Assembly (NCBI GenBank): GCA_903924985.1 | Contig: CAIYDT010000207.1 | Coordinates: forward strand, 1-49,879 | Direction of reading: 5' to 3' | DNA from: an uncultured Acetobacteraceae bacterium | GTDB lineage: Bacteria; Pseudomonadota; Alphaproteobacteria; Acetobacterales; Acetobacteraceae | DNA length: 49,879 bases | Part shown: positions 42,558 through 49,879 of the stretch, piece by piece | Numbering within the stretch: position 1 is the stretch's first letter | Layout of the letters: each line of letters begins with the position of its first letter | Notes under the pieces: model-generated | The model's database searches: none | Seen by the model: the letters and a program-made list of their open reading frames with translations, nothing else | What the model was told of the DNA's origin: nothing | Translations under genes and position numbers: made by a program

Positions 42558-44052
42558 GCCGAAGGGCGGCAGCCTGCTGTCGGCCCGCGCGGGCGCCGTC
42601 GCCCTTGGCGGGCTCCTGGTGGTACTCAACCTAGTGGCGGTTGGCCTGGTGCTGAACCAGCAGCAGGTGGTGGACGCGCAGCGTAGCGACATCGCGCGCG
42701 AACGGGTGGAGCTTGCGGGCGAACGCGGCAAGGTTGAGGCGGCTATCGCGCGAAGCACGGCCGCCGAAGCGCAAATGGCCGATTTGACCCGACAGATCGA
42801 TGCGCAGACCGTAGCCATGGAGCGCCAGAGGACCGAGCTGCGCGATCTCGATCAACGCAAGCGCGAAAGGGATGCCGCGATCGCAGACCGTGACGAGGCC
42901 CGCCGTGTGCAGCGCGACGCCGAGGCCGCACGCGACAAGGCTCAAATTGACTCCCGGGCCGCCGGCAACGACCGCGCCGCAGCCAGGGATGCACTGCAGG
43001 CCATGCAGGGCCAAATCACCCAGCTGGAAACAACAAAATCGGGACTCCAAAGCGAAATCGGTAGGCTGCAACGCGACAAGCAGCTGGCAGAGACAGCCCT
43101 GCGCCAGTCAAACGAAAATCTTAGGGACGCCGAGGCGAAGACGCAGATCGCTGTGCAACGCCGTGATGAAGCTCAACGTTCGCTCGAGACGGCCCAGCGC
43201 GATAGGGATGCGGCCCTTGACGCGGCGACGCATGCTAAGGCCGATCAGACGAGCGCAGAGGCGCGCCGCGCAGACATAAACAGCGCGTTGCAGCGCCTGG
43301 ATGAGCGTCAACGGCTAGCCACAGCTGACGCTGAAGCCGCAGAGACACGGCTAAAGAAAGCGCGTGTCGATCTAGCCGCCGCGCAGTCCGAACATCAGGC
43401 ATTCCTCGCAGCCGGACCGCAGCGTGAGAAGGATCTTCGCGACCGGCTCCTGGCCGCCCAGGCCGCTGCCGACCAGGCAGAGAAGAAGCGACTTGCTGCC
43501 CAACAAGAGTTCGACAACACCCAGGAGCGGCTCATGGCGGCACGTGCGGATCAGGCACGCCAGCAGAACCTTCAGGCCCAAATTGGCGCCGCTATGCAGC
43601 AGATCACCGACCTCCAGAAGCAGCAGGCAACCCTGCGCGCTGATATCGGAAGCCAGCAGAATAACATTATTCAAGGGAGTGCGACGTTGGCCAAGGCTCA
43701 AGCAGAGTCAGCAGCTTTGCACGCTAACATCAATAATTTAACGGCTCAGCGCGACCAGCTGCAACAAGACCTGGGGCAGCGTAACCAGCTCGAGCAGACT
43801 CTTAAGGATCTGAACCAGGCTATTGGTCAGAAGCGGGCCGAGATGGAGCAGGTAAGAGCCGAGGCACACCAGGCGGGGGCCGAACTCGCTGCGATGGAGC
43901 AGGAGCACGCCAACCTTGCGGCTCTCCTGCCCAGCCTGCGCGCCCGGCGAGACACCCTACAGAACGACCGTGACGCCGCCGGTGCCCCACTCGCACCACA
44001 GGCCACCCAGGCGCCGCCGAACACCGTCCCTAGCACGCGGGAGAAGCCCTGA
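42526..44052 (+). CDS. Membrane-anchored coiled-coil protein of the defence operon
   Basis: This 508-aa protein has one membrane helix (about residues 20-45, GAVALGGLLVVLNLVAVGLVL) followed by a coiled coil of about 420 residues rich in Ala, Gln, Glu, Arg and Asp, then a short Pro/Ala tail. No globular domain is seen. The ATG at 42526 has AGGAG 7 nt upstream and overlaps the helicase gene by 32 bp. The stop overlaps the next gene (TGATG). It probably spans the inner membrane and forms long rods with the next protein, which shares the architecture. Role, by analogy with CoCoNuTs, is scaffolding or signalling. Confidence 0.85.
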   Translation: MSSNATSAAPEPKGGSLLSARAGAVALGGLLVVLNLVAVGLVLNQQQVVDAQRSDIARERVELAGERGKVEAAIARSTAAEAQMADLTRQIDAQTVAMERQRTELRDLDQRKRERDAAIADRDEARRVQRDAEAARDKAQIDSRAAGNDRAAARDALQAMQGQITQLETTKSGLQSEIGRLQRDKQLAETALRQSNENLRDAEAKTQIAVQRRDEAQRSLETAQRDRDAALDAATHAKADQTSAEARRADINSALQRLDERQRLATADAEAAETRLKKARVDLAAAQSEHQAFLAAGPQREKDLRDRLLAAQAAADQAEKKRLAAQQEFDNTQERLMAARADQARQQNLQAQIGAAMQQITDLQKQQATLRADIGSQQNNIIQGSATLAKAQAESAALHANINNLTAQRDQLQQDLGQRNQLEQTLKDLNQAIGQKRAEMEQVRAEAHQAGAELAAMEQEHANLAALLPSLRARRDTLQNDRDAAGAPLAPQATQAPPNTVPSTREKP

Positions 44053-46322
44053 TGCCGTTGATCCCGATCGGGCAGACCTTCTGGGCCGTGGCCGTCATCG
44101 TCCTCGCCGTGGCCTTGGGCGTTCTTGCTATCGCTGTGATCTGGAGCTTCGAGCGGCGGCGGGCCCGCCAGCCCGATGCGACACGCTACGAAGACCTTAA
44201 GGAGCGCGCAGCGGCCATCGAGGTGCGCATTCGGGAGCGCGAGGACCTGCTGCGAGAGATCGACCAGAGGATCCACGACCGCGACCGTATCGGCGCCGAA
44301 GTCGCCGCACTGACCGAGCGGCGGGATAACCTTCGCGTCGAGCTAGACGCCCTTGCCGGCGCCGAACAGCAGATCGAGGCGATGAAGCAGCGCGCCGCCG
44401 ACGCGGCGGCGGCTTTCGCGGTCGAGACTGCAAAGCTCGATGAAGTGAAGCTGGCACTGCAAGAAACGGCGGGCCACCTCACAGAGGCGCAGAACCGTCT
44501 TGACCGGTTGAAGAAGGATGCGGACGAGCTGGAAGGTCGGAACAAGACGCTCCGGGAGACGCTGCCGGGTGAGATCGAGGAGCTGCACGCCAGACTGGTA
44601 GAACTCGTCAACGAAAAGGCCGTACTCGACAAGGAAATCTCGCAACTCAGGGGTGTGCGAGAATCGCTGTTCGCCGCCCGCGAGGAGACCGCCGCCCTGG
44701 CCGTGCGGAACGATGCGCTGGAGGCCCGATACAAAGAGCTCCGTGAGACGCTTCCGGAAGAGACGAAGGGGCTGATCGACGAGCTGGCCCGCCTGCGCAC
44801 CGAGCGGGAGGCGCTCGGACAAGAGATCGCGGAGGTTCAGGTCACGCGCGAGTCGGTGCTTGCCGCGCGCGAAGAGATCGCCTTTCTGGCTGCACGGATC
44901 GAAGCACTGAACCGGGAGATCGACGTGGCGCGCAAGACCCACGAGGACCTGCTCAGCGGCGCGGAGCTTGAAAGGCCGCGGCAGGAGCGCGTGCAACTCA
45001 TGGACGAGATCGGCACGCTCAGGGCCGAGCGCGCGAGCCTAGAGCAGATGGCAACAAAGGCTACATTGGAAGAGAACATCGCGCGCCTGCGGGGTGATGC
45101 TAGCGGCGTGACCGCTGGCGGCCCTGACCCCGCAACCGTTGCCGCTGATCTGGCGCAACTGCCACCCTGTCTTGTCTCCGTCCCTTCGGCGGCGTATCCG
45201 CCGCAGCTCGAGAGGGAAGCGCTGCACGACGTCGCGGTGCACCTTGCTGGCCTGAGCCTGCGCTATGATCAGCGCACTCTCTACGCCTTCCACACGGCGC
45301 TCAAGATTAACGAGACGTCGCAGATGACGGTGCTTGCCGGCGTCTCGGGCACCGGCAAAAGTCTGCTGCCGCGCCGCTATGCTGAGGCCATGGGGCTGCA
45401 TTTCCTGCAGATCTCCGTCGAGCCGCGCTGGGACAGTCCGCAGGATTTACTTGGTTTCTACAACTACATCGAAAAGCGCTATCGGGCGACGGATCTGGCT
45501 AGGGCGCTCGTCCATATGGACCCATATAACACCTCCGGGCTGTCGGACCGCCCGCACAGCGATGAGGTGATGCTGGTGTTGCTGGACGAGATGAACCTCG
45601 CGCGCGTTGAGTATTATTTCTCCGAGTTTCTCAGTCGGCTTGAGGTGCGCCCGCGCTTGGCCGAAGCTGCGAACGCGGAGCGGCGGTCCGGCGCGTGCCT
45701 GCCGATCGACATCCCCGGCCGGGCGGAAGGGCCGATCCGTCTGTTCCCATCCCACAACGTGCTGTTCGCTGGAACGATGAATGACGACGAGAGTACGCAA
45801 TCCCTGTCAGACAAGGTACTGGATCGGAGCAACGTGATGCAGTTCGCGGCCCCCGACCGGTTTGCCCGGCCCGTTGATGGCCAGCCCGCCGCTGCCATGG
45901 GTCGGTATCGTAGCTTCCGGGAATGGCAAAAGTGGATCCGTCCGGCCGACCAGCTTGCAGGCGGGGAGCGGGACAAGGTCGAACGGGTCATCGGCAAGCT
46001 TGCCCAGATCATGAAGGACTGCGGTCGCCCGTTTGGCCACCGACTGAACGAGGCGATGCTGGCCTATGTGGCGAACTATCCACGCGACAAGGGTATGGCG
46101 GTCGACCTGCCGCTGGCTGATCAGATTGAGCTTCGCATCCTCCCGAAGCTACGTGGCCTGACCATTGAGGGCCATGAGCAGCCGTTTGACGACCTCAACA
46201 AGCTGATCGGCGAGGACCTCGGCGACAGGCACCTTGCAGAAATGCTGGAGCACACTGTCGATCGCCAGGGGGGCAGCAATGGCCAGTTCAGCTGGCGCGG
46301 CTTTAGCCGCGGGCAGGCTTGA
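44052..46322 (+). CDS. Membrane-anchored coiled-coil McrB-type AAA+ ATPase/GTPase (CnuB-like)
   Basis: This 756-aa protein has a membrane helix (about residues 10-32), a coiled coil (about 45-340) and a McrB-like AAA+ motor (about 380-740). Walker A is GVSGTGKSLLPRRYAEAM (about 430). McrB-type segments are ISVEPRWDSPQDLLGFYNY, Walker B VLLDEMNLARVEYYFSEFLSRLE (about 510), and GTMNDDESTQSLSDKVLDRSN, which holds the MNxxD element. McrB hexamers hydrolyse GTP and drive the McrC nuclease. Here the motor is tethered to the membrane by a long stalk, unlike E. coli McrB. TGATG overlap with the preceding gene. Confidence 0.88.
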   Translation: MPLIPIGQTFWAVAVIVLAVALGVLAIAVIWSFERRRARQPDATRYEDLKERAAAIEVRIREREDLLREIDQRIHDRDRIGAEVAALTERRDNLRVELDALAGAEQQIEAMKQRAADAAAAFAVETAKLDEVKLALQETAGHLTEAQNRLDRLKKDADELEGRNKTLRETLPGEIEELHARLVELVNEKAVLDKEISQLRGVRESLFAAREETAALAVRNDALEARYKELRETLPEETKGLIDELARLRTEREALGQEIAEVQVTRESVLAAREEIAFLAARIEALNREIDVARKTHEDLLSGAELERPRQERVQLMDEIGTLRAERASLEQMATKATLEENIARLRGDASGVTAGGPDPATVAADLAQLPPCLVSVPSAAYPPQLEREALHDVAVHLAGLSLRYDQRTLYAFHTALKINETSQMTVLAGVSGTGKSLLPRRYAEAMGLHFLQISVEPRWDSPQDLLGFYNYIEKRYRATDLARALVHMDPYNTSGLSDRPHSDEVMLVLLDEMNLARVEYYFSEFLSRLEVRPRLAEAANAERRSGACLPIDIPGRAEGPIRLFPSHNVLFAGTMNDDESTQSLSDKVLDRSNVMQFAAPDRFARPVDGQPAAAMGRYRSFREWQKWIRPADQLAGGERDKVERVIGKLAQIMKDCGRPFGHRLNEAMLAYVANYPRDKGMAVDLPLADQIELRILPKLRGLTIEGHEQPFDDLNKLIGEDLGDRHLAEMLEHTVDRQGGSNGQFSWRGFSRGQA

Positions 46323-46327
46323 GCCAA

Positions 46328-47890
46328 ATGCCAGGGATCGAGCTCTGGCACCGACCTTGGGCCCGACTCGGAAAAGAAGGGCGCGACTATCGCTTCCTGC
46401 GCCCGGACAAGCCTGACCCTGCGCGAGGGCACGCCGACTCGATCCGGGTATGCACGGATATCCCGGGTGGGCCGGTTGTCGACGGCCGGATAGGCAGCGG
46501 CAAAGAAGTTCAAAACCTCGGAGACGGCAGGCGAGTGTATGCCATGCCGGTGCCTCTACGCGCCTCCGCGGGCATGACAGTCGGCGTGGGGGCCAGCAGT
46601 GTGCGGCTCGTCTTTGACGAGATTCCCGACCGCCCACCCGAGGGCCTGGAGCCCACGACCGATCGACAACGCGAGGCGATTGCCCTGCTCGATCGCGTGA
46701 AGGCAGTCTGGGCGCGGCTACGCGAAGTGGAATCAGCGATCGCCGACCCGGCGACCATCTGGGAGCGACTGACCGCACTGTGGCTGGCCGACGACCAGGC
46801 AGCGAACCCGGAGATGGACATCATCGTCAGCCAGGCACGCCAACTGCTGGCGACCCTCGAGTTGCTAGACCGCGCACCCCGCCGCATCCTGCGCCGCACA
46901 CTCCGAATGATCCCACTCTCGCGTGTGCAAGAAATTGACCGTCGGGCGATGAGCTGGTTGGTCCGTCAGCCCGGCGAAACAATGGCCGAGCGCGCTGGTA
47001 GCCGCCAAAAGATCAGCGCCATCGCACGAGAAGAGAACTTCGACACGCTGGAGAACCGGGTTCTACGCAGCTATGCTCAGCTCGCGGCAACAATCGCCCG
47101 CGAATACGTTGCCAAGCATCCCGCCGTCACCAACTCCAGGCGGGTACTGCTCGTCGGCAAGTTCGGCAAGCGCTGCCGGCAATTGGAGGCGGATCTGGCG
47201 GAGCGCGGCGTCGGCGAGGCCAAAGCCGATGCCACGCCCAACTTCGTGCTGCAGAACAACGCCAACTACCGCAAGATCTGGGATGCCTGGATGACGCTTC
47301 GCGGGCGGGAACGCGTACTCGACGAACTCTGGCGCTGGCAGGCCCGGTCCTGGGAGGAGTTCTGCGCTCTTGCGCTCGTGGTGGCGTTGCAGTCGATCCC
47401 GGGAGCGCGCCTTATCGCGACCTCGCCGCTCGTCTTTCGCGACGAGCAAGAACAGGGCTGCTGGCTTCGTCATGTCAACCCGCTGGCCGTGTTCTTCTTG
47501 CGGGAACAGGATGTGACGGTCGAAGTCTCCTACGGAACTCCGAGCGGACGCACCCTGCACAAGTTTGGTGCGCCGATCTGGCTACGGTTTGGCCCCGTCG
47601 GGGACAATACCTTTCTCCTGCGCTGGGCGGTTTGGCCGATCTGGCATGCGAAGGGTGGGTTGGAGAAGGAGGATATAGCCGCAATCACGCCACTGCTGTC
47701 GGAAGGCAGGAACGAATTCGTGCGCGGTGGGATTTCCATCCGGCCGGTGGCCGCAGATGGCGGTCCCCAAAGCGAGAGTTCGGACAAAGCTGCGTGCCTG
47801 ACGATCGGACCTTCCGGCAGGGCCCTCGGCAGCGGCATCGGGCTTCTGCGTGACCTGCTGGTCCACAACGTTCTGCGCGGGGCCGACTGA
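46328..47890 (+). CDS. DUF2357/McrC-like protein (CnuC-like)
   Basis: This 520-aa protein matches DUF2357 proteins that accompany McrB-like motors. A beta-rich N-terminal part (1-120) is followed by helices and the family segment EENFDTLENRVLRSYAQLAATI (about residues 235-256), and a WEEFCALALV region (about 345). McrC homologues carry a PD-(D/E)XK nuclease, but I cannot find its D-(D/E)xK triad here; the C-terminal part may be a degenerate or very divergent nuclease. The ATG at 46328 is preferred; a TTG at 46319 overlaps the upstream stop. It probably caps the AAA+ ring encoded by the preceding gene. Confidence 0.8.
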   Translation: MPGIELWHRPWARLGKEGRDYRFLRPDKPDPARGHADSIRVCTDIPGGPVVDGRIGSGKEVQNLGDGRRVYAMPVPLRASAGMTVGVGASSVRLVFDEIPDRPPEGLEPTTDRQREAIALLDRVKAVWARLREVESAIADPATIWERLTALWLADDQAANPEMDIIVSQARQLLATLELLDRAPRRILRRTLRMIPLSRVQEIDRRAMSWLVRQPGETMAERAGSRQKISAIAREENFDTLENRVLRSYAQLAATIAREYVAKHPAVTNSRRVLLVGKFGKRCRQLEADLAERGVGEAKADATPNFVLQNNANYRKIWDAWMTLRGRERVLDELWRWQARSWEEFCALALVVALQSIPGARLIATSPLVFRDEQEQGCWLRHVNPLAVFFLREQDVTVEVSYGTPSGRTLHKFGAPIWLRFGPVGDNTFLLRWAVWPIWHAKGGLEKEDIAAITPLLSEGRNEFVRGGISIRPVAADGGPQSESSDKAACLTIGPSGRALGSGIGLLRDLLVHNVLRGAD

Positions 47891-49833
47891 TGCGCCGCCC
47901 GGTCGGTCTCGATGTCAACGGCTGGCGAGATTACAGCTGCCGGGACTGGTCGGCGGAGGATCCGGACGCGCCGGCGGGGGCGCCGGTCACACTCGACGGC
48001 GGCATCCTGTCGGTTATTGTCCAGGATGACGACCTTCTGGTGGGTGGGCCGCAGGCAATCCTCTCACCTATCGGCCGCGGCCAGGGCTGGAGTGACATCG
48101 GCGCCGCAAGCAAGCGGCGTAACCTTGCTGACCACTGGTCCGCCCTGCTGGCCGGCACGACCGGACACGGCTTCGACGGAGACATGCTTGCGGCCGCACG
48201 TGCGCTGTCGCAGTTAGCCGACCAGCGGATCATCTGCATGCCCGACCATGCAGGAATGGGTGAGGCACAGCAGAAGCGCCTACTCGCCGCACTCTCTGGC
48301 CCTCGTGAACCGCGACCCGTCTTACTCTGGCGGTCGGTCGCACTGGTGCTTGGCCTGCTCGAGGGCGGCGGCCTGGCGGAGGCGGCGGATGGGATGCGGA
48401 TCGCCTGTCTGATCCATGGAGCTGACGGGATCGAACGTCAGCATCTTGTCCTGCGGCGCCTCGCCGAACATCAGGATCGGCTTGCACCGGAACGGGCTGG
48501 GCCGGGCGATGTCTGCTGTCCCATGCTCGGGCTTGTGGGCCTGCGGGCCCGGGCTGTCGAGGCCGTTGAAGCGGCCAATCCTGTGCTGAGGGATACGCGG
48601 ACCGACACACCGAGGATGGCTGCCGAACTGCTGTTTCGAGACGCGCCTTTGTACGGCGAAGAAATCGTCCGCCGCATCAACAGCAATTGGCTTATGTTGC
48701 GTACACCACATGACTTTGTGCTGTTGGACTTGGCGGAAGCAATTGCAGAAGTTTCCGTCGATGCAGATCTTGTCGTGCTGCTCTCGCCGTTGGCCGCCCG
48801 CCATCGTGACCGGTTGGGCGACGGGCTGACCGCAAGCGGAGCCGGTCGATCCGTCATCGTGGCGAACTCCGACACCGCGGCCCGCGGTGCTTTGTTCGCC
48901 GCACGACGCATCGAGCGGGGCATTCCGCACTACCTCGACCACCTTGACCAGATCTCTCTCATCGTCATGCGCGGCAATGGGCCGACATTCGAGGACTTGG
49001 TTCCAACGAACGCGATAGTGCCAGGCAACCGCGAATACATCTCCGCTCCGATCACCAGCATGGTCTGGACGGCTGGGATGGCTGATGTGCAGTTCTACGT
49101 CCGCAAGGGCCCTCGCGAGATCCGCCGTTGGGTGACACAGACACAGGCCGCGCCCGAGCGGGATGAGCGGCTGGAGATCCATCTTCGGCAGATGCCGGCA
49201 CAGGGCTGGGCAAAACTTTCGATCAGCTCGCCTGACTGGGATGCACTGCGCCGCGCACCAATCCATCTCGACTGGGGCGCATTGTCAGTCGATCCGCGCT
49301 CGGAAGGAGACATTCTTGCCTCACTCGAGCGTCCGCGCCCGGTCGTTCCTCAGCGCGTGCATTATGCAGCGCACGTCGGCCTCTGGGATGGTTCCCTGCG
49401 ACACCCGGGTATCCGCGCGGTGCTGCAATCGTTCACAACGGATGTTCCGTCGAGCCTCAAGAACCTGGCCGATTCAATCCGTGCCTCTTTCCGGGTAGAG
49501 ATACCGGGATCGGGGGAACGTTTGTCTAAAACGGTGTACCCGGTCGGAACAGACGGCGAGTTGCCCGATACACTCGATGAAGCCGTTCAACGGCAATTCG
49601 ACGACGTGATTAACCACGTCACCAAGAGTCTGTTGCAAGCAATCAAACGGCGGAGCCCTATACTCGACAACAATCACGCCCTCCTTTGTTTGTCTTGGAT
49701 CTTCGCGCGATGTCCTCTGGATGTGCAGCACGAAATGGTCGCGGCACTCAATGCCATCCGGTCTAGCCCATCTTATTCACCGCATAGCAGGGATTCAGAA
49801 ACGGGCATGGTACAACCATCTGGAATCGCTTAG
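47890..49833 (+). CDS. Hsp70-like protein of the defence operon, probably frameshifted near its end
   Basis: This 647-aa protein recalls distant Hsp70/actin-fold proteins: an N-terminal G-D-N start (MRRPVGLDVNG), VVLLSPLAARHRDRL, and the diagnostic ARGALFAARRIERGIPHYLDHL followed by ISLIVMRGNGPTFEDLVP, which resemble the end of the Hsp70 ATPase domain and the start of a substrate-binding beta domain. RNA-binding Hsp70-like proteins are reported in type III CoCoNuTs. TGATG joins it to the DUF2357 gene. The final 20 residues look non-protein-like, while the frame starting near 49751 reads GLAHLIHRIAGIQKRAWYNH and runs off the window, so the real protein may be longer. Confidence 0.75.
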   Translation: MRRPVGLDVNGWRDYSCRDWSAEDPDAPAGAPVTLDGGILSVIVQDDDLLVGGPQAILSPIGRGQGWSDIGAASKRRNLADHWSALLAGTTGHGFDGDMLAAARALSQLADQRIICMPDHAGMGEAQQKRLLAALSGPREPRPVLLWRSVALVLGLLEGGGLAEAADGMRIACLIHGADGIERQHLVLRRLAEHQDRLAPERAGPGDVCCPMLGLVGLRARAVEAVEAANPVLRDTRTDTPRMAAELLFRDAPLYGEEIVRRINSNWLMLRTPHDFVLLDLAEAIAEVSVDADLVVLLSPLAARHRDRLGDGLTASGAGRSVIVANSDTAARGALFAARRIERGIPHYLDHLDQISLIVMRGNGPTFEDLVPTNAIVPGNREYISAPITSMVWTAGMADVQFYVRKGPREIRRWVTQTQAAPERDERLEIHLRQMPAQGWAKLSISSPDWDALRRAPIHLDWGALSVDPRSEGDILASLERPRPVVPQRVHYAAHVGLWDGSLRHPGIRAVLQSFTTDVPSSLKNLADSIRASFRVEIPGSGERLSKTVYPVGTDGELPDTLDEAVQRQFDDVINHVTKSLLQAIKRRSPILDNNHALLCLSWIFARCPLDVQHEMVAALNAIRSSPSYSPHSRDSETGMVQPSGIA

Positions 49834-49879
49834 AGATTGGGTGCTGACGCCACTCTCCAGCCCCGGACAGAATCTGCCA
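49834..49879 (+). other. Window edge
   Basis: The 46 bases after the annotated stop contain no independent gene start. They remain open in the alternative frame described for the Hsp70-like gene. Confidence 0.5.

Noticed and set aside
1-49879. tRNA, rRNA or riboswitch genes
   Set aside because: I looked in the intergenic stretches and saw no cloverleaf, conserved rRNA or known riboswitch core.

Overview
The window is high-GC DNA from an alphaproteobacterium, most likely of the Rhodospirillales/Acetobacteraceae type. This rests on family content only: a MucR/Ros regulator, an alphaproteobacterial NrtR-like NAD regulator, a DUF1640 coiled-coil protein, a SPINDLY-type glycosyltransferase, an NDUFAF6-like protein and many LLM flavin enzymes. 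I saw no rRNA, tRNA or CRISPR array, so the taxonomy is inference.

Layout. 1-1775: 3'-truncated SPINDLY O-GlcNAc-transferase-like gene (minus). 2048-5281: tight cluster of an LLM flavin oxidoreductase, an MFS exporter, a SnoaL-like protein and a secreted GlcG/HbpS protein. 5448-5728: dead IS630 transposase piece. 5817-6728: NrtR-like regulator. 6871-12219 (minus): three alpha/beta hydrolases, a crotonase, a Tae1/Tse1-type peptidoglycan amidase, and two tandem paralogous secreted proteins that could be its partners. 12312-15417: NDUFAF6-like protein, Fe superoxide dismutase with a clear terminator, a TPR protein, an AroQ-like protein lacking catalytic residues, and a DUF1640 protein built on 33-bp repeats. 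15517-19211 (minus): NitT/TauT-type ABC importer with an SDR and a small protein. 19280-24445 (minus): polyamine-type ABC importer wrapped around a RutA-like flavin oxygenase, divergent from 24752-26766 (short leader ORF, Cys-nucleophile hydrolase, LLM oxidoreductase). 26846-29287: two convergent LivK-type binding proteins. 29459-35166: YifB/ComM ATPase, MucR, a TPR glycosyltransferase and a ThDP enzyme.

35167-39422 is accessory DNA: an unassigned 415-aa protein, a group II intron maturase remnant, a secreted HNH protein, a 16-bp minisatellite and an IS3 remnant. It leads into the most interesting locus, 39423-49833, a five-gene co-directional operon with overlapping or abutting starts and stops: a UPF1-like SF1 helicase fused to a Vsr/DUF559-like nuclease, a membrane-anchored coiled-coil protein, a membrane-anchored coiled-coil McrB-type AAA+ protein, a DUF2357/McrC-like protein and an Hsp70-like protein. 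This combination fits the recently proposed CoCoNuT (coiled-coil nuclease tandem) branch of McrBC type IV restriction, predicted to act on RNA and/or DNA and experimentally little explored. The last gene seems to carry a frameshift near its end at the window edge.

Functionally, the left three quarters is scavenging and catabolic metabolism: solute-binding-protein importers paired with flavin oxygenases, hydrolases and dehydrogenases. The right quarter is a defence island built next to decayed mobile elements.
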